Shown here: positions 46,691-56,046 of the stretch, piece after piece
How the letters are laid out: the number at the start of each line of letters is the position of its first letter
Position numbering within the stretch: the first letter of the stretch is position 1
Assembly: GCA_028571685.1 (NCBI GenBank)
Contig: CM053162.1
Location: 45,542,851 to 45,606,850 of the forward strand
Source of the DNA: Heterohyrax brucei
Lineage: Eukaryota; Chordata; Mammalia; Hyracoidea; Procaviidae
Direction of reading: 5' to 3'
DNA length: 64,000 nucleotides
Translations under genes and position numbers: made by a program
Notes under the pieces: model-generated
Seen by the model: only the letters and a program-made list of their open reading frames with translations
Database searches by the model: none
What the model was told of the DNA's origin: nothing

Positions 46691-47750
46691 AACAAACAAA
46701 TAAATAGTAATAATTTGGGATTCATTTTATGGTAGGGTAATACAGGAAAATGATTAGTTGAGCTCATACTCTGTGTCAACTCTAAGTAAGATGATTGAGA
46801 TCTTTACAGTAAGTCTATAAGAGATGAGACAAGTTACTAGTTGTTATTTTCATCCAAGGTTACCAGGTTGTAAGTAGTAGAACCTGAAATTTAAAAAATG
46901 CTTACTTTCCAAACTTGGTTTTATCTAGTACATTCTAGAAATCAATATTGTTATGAGTACTTGAAAAAGAAAAGCACCAATAAGTTAAAATCCACACACA
47001 CATACTTTAGATGATACACATATTTCATGTGGATTCTTCTGAAGGAATTTCAGGATATGTTTACAGCTTCAACAGACTGATCACGTACATATGCCATATC
47101 TAACTAGAATGCCTAGCTACATAATGAGACATCTGCTGAAGTCCGACATCTCTCTGGACCCTACACTCTGTGTTGTTACAATCTGGATACACTAGTAAGA
47201 TCAAAAAACATTTTTATTTAAGTAAATATCTTATTTTATATAAAACTTGAGGGAGTTCTTCAACTAATGACTATGTCAACACAATAAAGAGATGTGAGAA
47301 TGACTAAACTTTGATTATACTTAACTAGAGCCAGGTTACCAAACAATGAATTTAATCAGGAATATATATATATAGGCACTAAATTCTTTTGGAATAAGAA
47401 AGAAATTACAAACAATTATGTACACATACATGAATGTATACCAATATACCTATTGAGAGTATACATATACATACATACATATACACATACACACACACAC
47501 ATACAAAAATTTCAAAGTTATCAATGACTTTAATATCAATGCTTTAATTACCATATTTTAATTTAAAAATGTTTTTCAATGGCATATGTCTTCATTACTG
47601 GAATGCATGCTTACTAATTGTGTTTAAATTTTCGGTTGATAATTTTTGAGAAATACGATCAGCAATAAAGTCCTCAATAAAGCAAATGGCACTCTGGCAC
47701 CACTGATCTGTGGTATGACAATATACCAATAAGAACAGAGAATTTGTTTT
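46691..47750. other. Unassigned sequence with simple repeats
   Basis: 46,775-46,890 resembles the MIR/L2 3' pattern ('caagttactagttgttattttcatccaaggttaccaggttgtaag'). (TA)n at about 47,365-47,375 and a (CA/TACA)n run at 47,461-47,505. No gene seen. Confidence 0.45.
47461..47505. repeat. CA/TACA microsatellite
   Basis: 'atacatatacatacatacat' passing into 'acacacacacac'. Simple repeat. Confidence 0.9.
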
Positions 47751-47855
47751 AGGTGCCATCAAGTGCTTCTTGGAAATTCTATGGGGCATTTCAACTCTGT
47801 CCTATAGGGTTGCTATCATGTCAGAATCAACTTGACAGCAAAAGATTTTTTTGTT
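47751..47855 (+). mobile_element. AfroSINE 3' half
   Basis: 'gtgccatcaagtgcttcttg', 'ggggcatttcaactctgtcc' and 'aatcaacttgacagcaaaag'. The tRNA-like head is missing. Confidence 0.78.
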
Positions 47856-49388
47856 TGTTTGCTTTCATAGGTTACAAGAACTACTTCTGGTTTTCCAAAT
47901 ATGACAGAGAAAAACCAAAACAAACTCAGCAGGGCTCCCCAACTATCACACAGAAAAGCCATAATCATGCTTGCAAGTCTTATCTCACAGGAAAAAAAAT
48001 AAAAGGCAAAGGTTTACAAAACTAACACATCCAGAAAGTATCACCTAATAAAATGCTCAACCTGCCCTACAATGAGGCTCTCAACTCAGTCAGCCGAGCT
48101 TCATGCATTTCAAAAAGGTTGCACCTTATGCTAAATGCTTTAGAACAGAATTAACTGGACAATCTATGAGGTCCCCAGGCATAAAAAGTGACTGGTGTAA
48201 AAAACTAATAGTAACTAGAGAGCTAAGTTTTGTATTTCTTCTCACTAGGAAACTGTTAAAACTATCAGCTTTGCATGGCTTAAGGCAAGTTTGGCCTGAG
48301 TCTTTTTTTCCCCTTGTTCTTGTACTATCCTGTTACTATATTTGTGCGTTCATCTGGTCTCTATCCCATGCTGTTCTGTATTGGAATGGCTCACACATCA
48401 AATAGCTCAAAGTCCTGAATCTGCCTATGATGCTCAGGGTCCAAATAGCAATCTCCAATAAATTCACCTCTATTACATGAACAACTTGTTTTTGTTACTG
48501 TAAACATCCATGCAAAGCTACACCTTCAGTAGGTATATGCCAGCCTCTGGCAGTTTCTCTGCAAACTCTGATGGAACGTCACTAATGACTGAGAACAGCC
48601 TCTCTTTTTCTCCCAGCACTGCTCTTTGTCCAAATTCTCTTTTCTTGATGTGCTGCCCAGAAGTGGTGGGAGGGTTTTTATAGAGCACAGTTTTCTAATT
48701 GGATACTTAGACCAGCTGATAGCTGTAAAGAATTATATCGATCTTTGCAAGCCTCAGGATAGGCAGCTGGGTGTCCATGGCCCTGCTGCCTCTAGCTGTG
48801 AGTGGCTTTTACCAGTCTTACCATCCTTGGAGAGTAGCCCAAGAAGAGCAAAGTTTCTGCAGGTGGAGAGAACAATGAGCAATATCCAGCAGTTCCACGG
48901 GCCTTTCATCCAAGGTGAACAGCAGTAAGCTTGGCAGCTGGAGGCGGAAGTAGGTATCCAGATGGTAGAATCCCACCTTGGCTGTGGCCATCAACTAAGG
49001 CAAGCATGGAGCTCCTTCCTGTACAGTGCAGTTCTGGTGCCTCTAAACCTCTGACTTCACACACATCAATCACTTCTGAGTGTTTGCAGCTGATGAGTTC
49101 TTTCTATGGTATCTGAAGTAATTTTAATCTAATTGATCTAACAATGCATGTGTGTTTTACCAATTAAAATGTCATCATTATTTTAAAATACTTGCTAGAA
49201 AAAAGTTCAATTGGTTTAAGAATTCATTTGTCTTACATCAAATTTCCTCACTGATTTGTCAATCTTAAAAAAGGAAGAGCTATTAGATTCTTCAAATAGA
49301 ATTGCAAGCATTATATATTTTTGAAAGTTTGCAGAAGAAATTATTTAGAAAAACTTTTATCATCTGTGTAGTTTGTTATGAATGGTGA
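47856..49388. other. Unassigned sequence
   Basis: No gene that I can support. 48,480-49,130 is more GC-balanced than its flanks and may be an unrecognised LTR or repeat. The 101-codon plus frame at 48,626-48,928 has no recognised domain. Confidence 0.4.
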
Positions 49389-49850
49389 CTGTATTAGTTT
49401 CCTACAGCTGCTGTAACAGATTACCATAAACCAGGTGGCTTATAACAAGACACATTTATTCTCTTACAGTTTTGAAAACCAGAAGTCCAAGATGGGTTTC
49501 TCTTACACGGGCTGAAATCAAGGTGTCAGAGGGCCTCACTCTCTCAGGAAGCTCTCATTCCTCACCTTATCCAGCTTCTTTTACAGCTTTATGGCCCTAT
49601 ACCACATCACCATTTCCACTGCTACACAACCTTCTACCTTTTCTATTTTCAAATCTCCCTCTGTGTATCTTTTATAAGGATACTTGTAATTACACTTATA
49701 GCCCATCCTGATAATCCAAGAAATTTCTACACTTCAAGATCTTTAACTTAATCACATCTTCAAAATCCTTGTTACCATCACAGATTACAAGGTAACCTTC
49801 ACAAATTCCAAGGACCAGAACCTCAGTGTCTTTATTGGCCCACATGCAGC
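49389..49850 (-). mobile_element. MLT1-like LTR (antisense), older
   Basis: 'tgtattagtttcctacagct', 'aaaccaggtggcttataaca' and 'ccagaagtccaagatgggtt' are the reversed 3' end of an MLT1/MST-like MaLR LTR. More diverged than the six lineage-specific copies. Confidence 0.7.
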
Positions 49851-50021
49851 CTACCAGAATCACAAATTTAAAGAGATTATCATTTGAAACGTTGCATCTC
49901 AAATTGTGTGTAGCTATTTCAAGCATAAAACCTGATTCAAAAGGTTATGTTCATGCAATCATTTAAACATTTGAAAAGATTTTACTTCAGAGTTTTAAAA
50001 AATCCAATACTGAACCTGAGG

Positions 50022-50562
50022 TCCGACAATTATGTCTGCGAACTTAATTGTTCTAAGCAATACTTCATTGCTGAATATCACTACAGTCACCTTTGAAGTA
50101 TTCCCCTTTGAGAAACTATGCACCCATGCCAGTACCTAGACCACCCTTTAAAGCAATTTTGTAACTCTTTCTGGAATGGCCATTACTCAAGGTGAGAAGA
50201 TGGCAAGCTCACGAACTTAATTGTATAGTCTGTGAGGGAGCTTTCGGCCAGTAAACAAATAACTGTATTGGAACACCTTCCCTACTCACCTGATCTGGCC
50301 TCCAGTGACTTTTTTCTTTACCTGATGATAAAAGAAATATTTGAAAGGAAGACACTTTCAGGACATCAACGGCAATGTGACTACAGGTCTCATGGCCATT
50401 CCAGAAAAAGAGTTCAATTGTTTTGAGGGGTTGACTAGGCACAGGCATCTGTGCATAGCTTCCCAAGAGGAGTACAGCAGAGGTGACCACAGCGATATTC
50501 AGCACTGAGGTATGTATCACTTTTTCTATGGTGAGTTTGTGAACTTAATTCACAGTCCTCGT
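50022..50562. mobile_element. Palindromic mariner remnant
   Basis: The left arm (50,022-50,185) matches one mariner end (gaggtccgacaattatg). The right arm (about 50,380-50,562) is roughly its inverse, and between them 50,219-50,350 is sense transposase C-terminus (SPDLAS-type motif). It forms an imperfect inverted repeat of about 160 bp per arm. Broken, no complete transposase. Confidence 0.7.
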
Positions 50563-50574
50563 ATTTTCCCTCTT

Positions 50575-50675
50575 TGCATTTATTTTTATTTATGTATATA
50601 TTTGTATATTTATAAATATAAAACATTTAAATATATAAAAATGTTTATATATATTTGTATATATATAAACAGCAA
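50575..50675. repeat. AT-rich simple sequence
   Basis: 'tttttatttatgtatatatt' through 'tttgtatatatataaac'; almost entirely A and T. Confidence 0.85.
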
Positions 50676-51204
50676 TTTTTTTTCACCAAGTCCAATATAG
50701 ATGCCCACAAAGTTCCTCTAGGTTTTCCCAGAATGCCATACAAATATTGTCTTTTCTGTCTGTGCTATGACATGAAAAAAAGGGTGGGAACTAAAGCTCA
50801 ATGAAGTTTAGGTAACTAAAACACTGGAGATTAAAAAAAAAAACCAAACTGGAGTTGTAAGTGAGCTAAATTTGTATCTATTATAACAAGAAGTTAAAAA
50901 ATATAATGTCTAAAACCCCCAAACCAGAGAAATAGCGATATAAGCATTTGGAAACATAGATGTAACACCACAAGAAAATTGTTTGCCTTGAGGGTACCAC
51001 ATTGGGGTAAAAAGAGGTACTGTTTGAATTTTTTAAGTGTGTGTTTTACTTTAACAATTTAAAAGTGGTACTAAAACCTAACATTAATATTTCCACATTT
51101 TTCCCATGGTCTTTTCTCAAAATATGACATCTCTTAATTCTAAAAGAAAAACACTGCTACTTTTGTATTTTCTGTTTATGCTACTATTTAATGACATATA
51201 TTCA
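50676..51204. other. Unassigned sequence
   Basis: Nothing recognised; AT-rich with A-runs. Confidence 0.5.
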
Positions 51205-51405
51205 ACCAGGAGCCCTGGGGGCACAATGTTAAATGCTTGGCTGCTAACTGAAAGATCAGCGGTTCAAACCCACCGGTTGCTCCACAGGACAGAGATCTAA
51301 CAGTCTGTTTCCACGAAGATTTACAGCCTTGGAAAACCTAGGGTAGTTCTACTCCATCATCTAGGATCATAAGGGAACCAGCTGGCTGGCAATCGGTAGT
51401 TACCT
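51205..51405 (+). mobile_element. AfroSINE, long variant
   Basis: 'ggagccctgggggcacaatg', 'cggttcaaacccaccggttg' (box-B-like), and the extra 'cagtctgtttcc...gatttacagcc' block. The best-kept long-type copy here. Confidence 0.88.
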
Positions 51406-51777
51406 GGTTATTCAGACATTCTCCAAAGAGTAGTCCTGAAAATGTAAATCTTGTCTTTACTATTCGGTCAGGGTAGTATGTGTGAAATGTTTAAATAAAT
51501 TCCCCCAGACTAAGGGAACAGAAGTTCTTTATCCCTTTCTTCCCAGTGGTGGTTCTGGCAGGAAATTTAATAAGCTAGACCAGAGGCAGACACATTTGGA
51601 AAACAATCAAAAGATGTTTGATGGGATGCACAACAGGGAATCTTTAATATGGTTGAAAGTGAAAGAAAAAAATGGGATGAAACGAATTTTTTTTTTATTT
51701 CACAGCTCTTCTACAAGGATTTCAAAGTCAAGAAGAGTACGTACCCCTTTCTACATGGACATCACTATAGTAACCTA

Positions 51778-51838
51778 AAACCCAAAACTGAACCCATTGC
51801 TGTCAAGTCATTTCTGACTCATAGTGATCCTAAAGAAA
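51778..51838 (-). mobile_element. AfroSINE tail fragment
   Basis: 'cccattgctgtcaagtcatt' and 'tgactcatagtgatccta' are the reversed 3' end only. Confidence 0.65.
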
Positions 51839-52131
51839 GTAATATTCATTTTATCATATCTGTTCAGTAAGAGATGTGTTATTTTTTAGAGTTTTTGTTT
51901 CCAAATGATTACATAATGATCTATGTCTATTAAAAACCCTTGGAGAATATAGGGCACTTATTTAAGGTTATTTCTGGGCCTACTCAATCCTCAGCTTCCT
52001 AAATCAAGGGAACTATGGAGATACAGTTTGGCACAGGACTGATATTACGATCATTTCATCAGCATCATCAGTTTTCATCAACACTCTCCTCTGGGTGACA
52101 GCAGTAGTGGAGAAGTAGGAATAAGCATGTT
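51839..52131. other. Unassigned sequence
   Basis: Nothing recognised. Confidence 0.4.
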
Positions 52132-52262
52132 AAGGACCTCTCTTCTGTGCAAACGGTTGGCTGTTCAAATTCACCAGGCACTCCCTGGGGCAGTTCTGCT
52201 ATGTCTCATAAGCTCACTATGAGTTGGAATCCACTCTAAGGCAATGGTTTTGGTTTGTTTTT
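52132..52262 (+). mobile_element. AfroSINE
   Basis: Head partly eroded ('gcaaacggttggctgttcaa'), body 'ccctggggcagttctgctat', tail 'ttggaatccactctaaggca'. Confidence 0.82.
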
Positions 52263-53327
52263 AATCTTCTATGCAACCTTCAAAGGAGAACCTATAGAAG
52301 ACTGAAGATGGAAAGGGAACAAGATAACACATGTGGCTAAACTGCATTCCCGTGAGGAAGATGACTTAAAATTACTTAAAAAGATTGGTTTATCTAATCT
52401 TAAATAACTGTAATGTAGGATAACCCTATTTTTTACAGTAGTTATTTGAAATAATTGCTATTGTTCTGATACGAACATTACACAATCTTACAGTGAAATT
52501 TAAAAGTTCATAGTTTGAACAAATGGACGGATGTGTCATAATTTAAATTCACAACTTGTTTCAGCAAACTTCCTGATTCAGTAACAACGGGGTGTTGGCA
52601 ACAGGAAAGAAGAAAATCTTTCTCTTCCTCAAGTATTTGGAAAGCTCATTCATTTTTTAAGGCTTCTCATTCATTAGTGGTTTTTTACAGGTATTATTTG
52701 ATATCTTTTTCCAGTTAAGCTTGTTTGGTTATCTTTTGGTTCAAGAGAAATGCACTACTATTAGATTTAGTCAGTAACTGGCAACTGCTGATTGAGTAAC
52801 AATACCCTCTTTTTCCTCTTTCATGTGGGTGGCCTAGGAGTTAGATGGGTACAGATGGAAGCCAATATTAAGTGTGGGCAACAGTCTAGGGTGTAATTGC
52901 TGCTTGGTCTCTTGGCTACACACTTTGTATACGACACAGAAACTTTTGTGTCTATGGTACCTTTTCCAAAACTGTACTGCTTTATTTCCTTGCATGTAAG
53001 GGATAGTTAGCACAGACAAGAAAAAAATAAAAAAAATATGCACTGCTGTTCTGCATACCCATTTTATATGTTAGCAATTTCTCAACCACCTTCTATTGGA
53101 CAGTGCACATGGTAGGTAGTTTGCAAAGCATAGCGTGACGTCATCAGGGGACAGCATTTGCTGGTATTATTAGGCTTTGGCCCAAGTGCACAATCTAGGT
53201 GGAAATAATTTTAATGTAAAAACTCTTTGCCTTTATTTTACTTATAGCCCTCAAAGTGTAGAGAGCAGGATACAATACTGCAAGTTAAAAGGATTTGGTA
53301 TTTGCTATTGACCAGATTGTACTGGAT
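52263..53327. other. Unassigned sequence
   Basis: No gene or repeat recognised over about 1 kb; it may be unique DNA. Confidence 0.5.
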
Positions 53328-53770
53328 TGAACTGTGTCCCCTCCAAAATGTGTGTAACCATGTGGCTGTGCCATGATTCCCAATATTTTATGATTGTCCT
53401 CCATTTTGTGATTTTCCTACGTAGTATGTTATGGGATTAGGGTGGGACTGTAAATCCCTTCATAAGATCACCTCCCTGCTCCCAGAGTATGGCTTGAACC
53501 ACCATTATCCTTTTAGTTTACAAGAGATAAAAGGAAAAGGAAGCAAGCAGAGAACTGGGAACCTCACATCATCAAGAAAGCAGCACCGGAAGAATTGCGT
53601 GTCCTTCAGACCTGAGGTTCCTGTTCCAAGAAGCTCCCTGAACAAAGACTGTTGCAACACAAGGACTTTCCTCCAGAGGTGACAAGGGGCAAAGCCTTCC
53701 CCTGGAGCAGACATCCTGAATTTGGACTTGTAGTCTACCAGACAGAGCTGTACCAGCTGACTACAACACC
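53328..53770 (+). mobile_element. MaLR-type LTR
   Basis: TGTACTGGATTGAACTGTG, 'catgattcccaatattttat', 'aagagataaaaggaaaagga', 'ttggacttgtagtctacca'. The 3' end is eroded. Confidence 0.78.
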
Positions 53771-54219
53771 TCTAACTTTAAAAAGTCACCAAAACAAGCT
53801 TAGTGATGGGGCAGCAGCCATTTTTCCTCATTGATAGAAAATCTCTGTCTGCAGAAAATAAAAAGGATATGGCAAGGCTGTTAATGTACCTCAGGGTATG
53901 AAACTGCATAAACAAAACTGATTTTCTCATGTTTCTATGGGTGAGTGGAAAAGGCTGAAGAAAAATGACACTACTTTGGTAGCATACAGTACCAGAGAAA
54001 AACTAGCTTGCAGTCTTTTTAGTTTGTAATCCATCTTATTCCAACTCCTTATTCCTGCAAATGCAATCTTTTCCAGCCCCCCATCTTCAACCTCCTCAAC
54101 CTTTCCCTCCAGTTTCAACAAAGGTTTAGCCTGTAAATCTATCCAAGTTACAGATTTCAGGATACAGATGTAGCATCGTTAAAGGGATATTTGCAAGTAG
54201 TGTATTTCTGAGAAAAGGG

Positions 54220-54261
<42 letters not shown>

Positions 54262-54498
54262 CCAAAGAAAGCAATTTTTCAGGGATTAAAATAGAAACTG
54301 GTAATTGCCTTCTAGGTAGACTTGAAACCACTTGAAAGCCGATGAATGAAAGACCCCTCTTTTTGCTCCTCCTACCCTCACATTATCTGCCAAATAAGGT
54401 TGTTTCTAAAGGATCTGAGGAAACAGGAGGATCTTTTAGGAGTTCAAGGTTTAAAGTTTTTACAGGGCAGTATTTGGAAATATTTGGGAATATGACTT
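53771..54498. other. Unassigned sequence, left flank of provirus
   Basis: Includes the CA microsatellite (next entry). The final 25 bases (tatgacttcag...) may be the start of the RTE copy that resumes after the provirus. No gene seen. Confidence 0.45.
54222..54260. repeat. (CA)n microsatellite
   Basis: About 19 uninterrupted AC units; likely polymorphic. Confidence 0.95.
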
Positions 54499-54504
54499 CA
54501 GCAC
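54499..54504. repeat. Left TSD of provirus
   Basis: cagcac, identical to 62,046-62,051. A six-base duplication is typical of betaretroviruses. Confidence 0.93.
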
Positions 54505-54616
54505 TGCCCCGGCCCGCGGGACAATTCAACGAAAGGACGAGGGGGAGCCTGTGAAAGTAAGCAGGAAAGGCGGAAAAATGGAAGGCAAGACAAGAATCTG
54601 ATCAAGCCTCGAAGTT

Positions 54617-54622
54617 TTTATT
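54617..54622 (-). terminator. Poly-A signal in 3' LTR
   Basis: AATAAA on the minus strand; the copy that would end proviral transcripts. Confidence 0.72.
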
Positions 54623-54761
54623 GTGACAGCCCGGTACATATAGCAGTGGGAATGGAGGGGGGGATCAAGTGACGTAGGGATGGAGTGACATTTGGAGTGA
54701 GGTAGTTGTCGGCTGGGGATTGGATATACATGGGACTAAGGCAGTGACATCAGGCAGGAAG

Positions 54762-54836
54762 TTTTTCGCGCACGCGGGCCTTTTGAATTTCGCGGGCACG
54801 GGCTTTTTCAAACTTGGCGCGCGCGGGCTTTTTCAG
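54762..54836 (-). promoter_or_regulatory. U3 triple GC-rich repeat
   Basis: Three imperfect 24-26 bp units in a row, each with a T-run, a CGCG-rich core and a terminal TTTT(T)CA/GAA. On the plus strand the cores are tttcgcgc, tttcgcgg and ttggcgcg, close to the E2F-site pattern TTTSSCGC. The same array is at 61,917-61,991 in the 5' LTR. Enhancer role is inference. Confidence 0.55.
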
Positions 54837-54890
54837 CCCTACAAGCTTCCTGTATGTCGGGGCCTGGGGGCTCACCCACGGCTCCCGACA

Positions 54891-54903
54891 TCTCCTCCCT
54901 TTT
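54891..54903 (-). promoter_or_regulatory. Polypurine tract
   Basis: AAAAGGGAGGAGA on the minus strand directly beside the 3' LTR; the expected primer for plus-strand DNA synthesis. Confidence 0.9.
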
Positions 54904-55178
54904 GTTTTAATTAATGGGAGGTGGGCTTTAACTGGGCGAGGGGGTATTGACCAAGGCTCCTCCGTGTAGAACTTATGGCTCTTGGTATCTTTTGAGGAGG
55001 AGAGGCAGAGCCGTTTTGATGTTGAAATAGATACCAACCTCTATGCAAGCCAGGTGTGCCCCAGGGAAACGTAGAGGAGTTAGTGTTAACTTTCCCTTGC
55101 AATGCTTTGCTTCGCACTCGTCCCAGTACCCATACCTCTCTTGCCGGATTGGTAAGGAGGTAAGCATGCCTCTACTTT
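54904..55178 (-). other. Proviral 3' non-coding region
   Basis: Between the env stop and the polypurine tract. The plus and minus short frames here (54,750-55,182) are not supported as genes; no accessory gene was recognised. Confidence 0.6.
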
Positions 55179-55540
55179 TCATGCTGTCCCCGTGGGGAGG
55201 AAGCTAGGGTACCCCATTTCAATGGCATAAGCTTCGTCAACTGCCAGGCGATGGTAGTGAACTTGAATAGGTTTAGCTTGTGCAGCATCTATTTGTTGTT
55301 TGATGAGGTTTGTTATTCTTCTGAATGCCCAAGGGCCGAAGGTCAGGAACAGTAATATTCCTAAAACAGGGCCAGCAAAACTGAGAAGTAGATTAGTAAG
55401 CCATGAAGTTCCGGTAAAGTTAAAATCAAGCGGTCCTGAGCTGCCTCCCCATTCTCGTTGTCTTTGATTAGATTGCTCTCTGAGGTTAGTTATAGTGTCC
55501 TTAGTGACCCCTGAATGATCTGTCTTTGTTACATGGTTTA
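55179..55540 (-). pseudogene. env: env TM C-terminal part
   Basis: In a different frame from the SU part. From about 55,525 it reads TM ectodomain just after the position of the CX6CC motif (DHSGVTKDTITNLREQSNQR), then a membrane span (LLLSFAGPVLGILLFLTFG), a basic cytoplasmic start (FRRITNLIKQQID), and a YHRL-containing tail ending at 55,179. It resembles gammaretroviral TM tails. Fusion peptide, immunosuppressive-type helix and CX6CC are absent. Confidence 0.8.
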
Positions 55541-56007
55541 GAGGAAATAAATCTTTTGATTTTATCATAATACTTAGTAAAGGAGAAACTTAAGAGGTCT
55601 GAAGAAGGTGTGGACCATTTCCAATTTCCATTACTTGAGGTAACGCAACTCCATTTGGCGCAGAAGTAGGAATCGGTTGTCCTACACTGAGCGCCTTTAT
55701 TATAGTTGGGGCAAACATAAAACCCGAAGTTGCACACGTGTTTAGAGGCGTATTCTTTTATGCGTGGGATGACATCTTTAAGGCAAAAGGAAAGGTCAGG
55801 CCACCAAGTGTTTAAGGATTTGGTGTCACTAACATTATAGAGTATGGAATTATCATTTAGGTTTATAACAGCCCATTTAAGGCTAAAAGGAGCATGGGGG
55901 TTGGTAGGGGCAAATCCTTCATATGTAAGAAAAATGATTAACAAGAAGGTTAAAAAGCTTATCTGTGATGGATTGTTGACTTCCATATCGCAGAGTTTTC
56001 TCAGCAT
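55501..56007 (-). pseudogene. env: env SU N-terminal part (gamma-type)
   Basis: Surface envelope protein start. The first ATG is at 56,007, another at 55,986. A hydrophobic signal segment (ISFLTFLLIIFL) is followed by a mature N-terminus near NPHAPFSLKWAV. Cys-containing blocks follow (WWPDL, FYVCP, YFCAKWSC), with the spacing of gammaretrovirus-type SU rather than classic betaretrovirus SU; such envs bind a cell-surface transporter. The frame stops at 55,501. The true SU sequence probably ends slightly earlier (about 55,540), where a large deletion joins it out of frame to TM. Receptor-binding, furin and fusion regions downstream are missing. Confidence 0.8.
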
Positions 56008-56046
56008 TTCACTCCAGCAATGCCGGACACAGGTGGCCTTCACAGC

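Larger units (their letters stand above)
54505..54890 (-). repeat. 3' LTR
   Basis: Starts TGTCGGGAGCC and ends CCGGGGCA on the minus strand. AATAAA at 54,617-54,622. The TATA-like box reads TATATGTA here versus TATATATA in the 5' LTR. Mismatches to the 5' LTR at 54,518, 54,637, 54,660, 54,772 and 54,798, all transitions, three of them at CpG. Confidence 0.96.

Noticed and set aside
48626-48928. Host exon candidate of 101 codons
   Set aside because: No ATG-splice architecture, no domain, surrounded by unassigned non-coding DNA; kept only as a low-interest finding.
4893-53770. CRISPR-like dispersed direct repeats
   Set aside because: Repeated units are LTRs, SINEs and LINEs of hundreds of bases, irregularly spaced, in a mammalian genome.
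54750-55182. Accessory gene (sag-like) near the 3' LTR
   Set aside because: Short overlapping frames cross the polypurine tract and LTR edge, are Pro/Lys/Ser-rich, and show no similarity I recognise.
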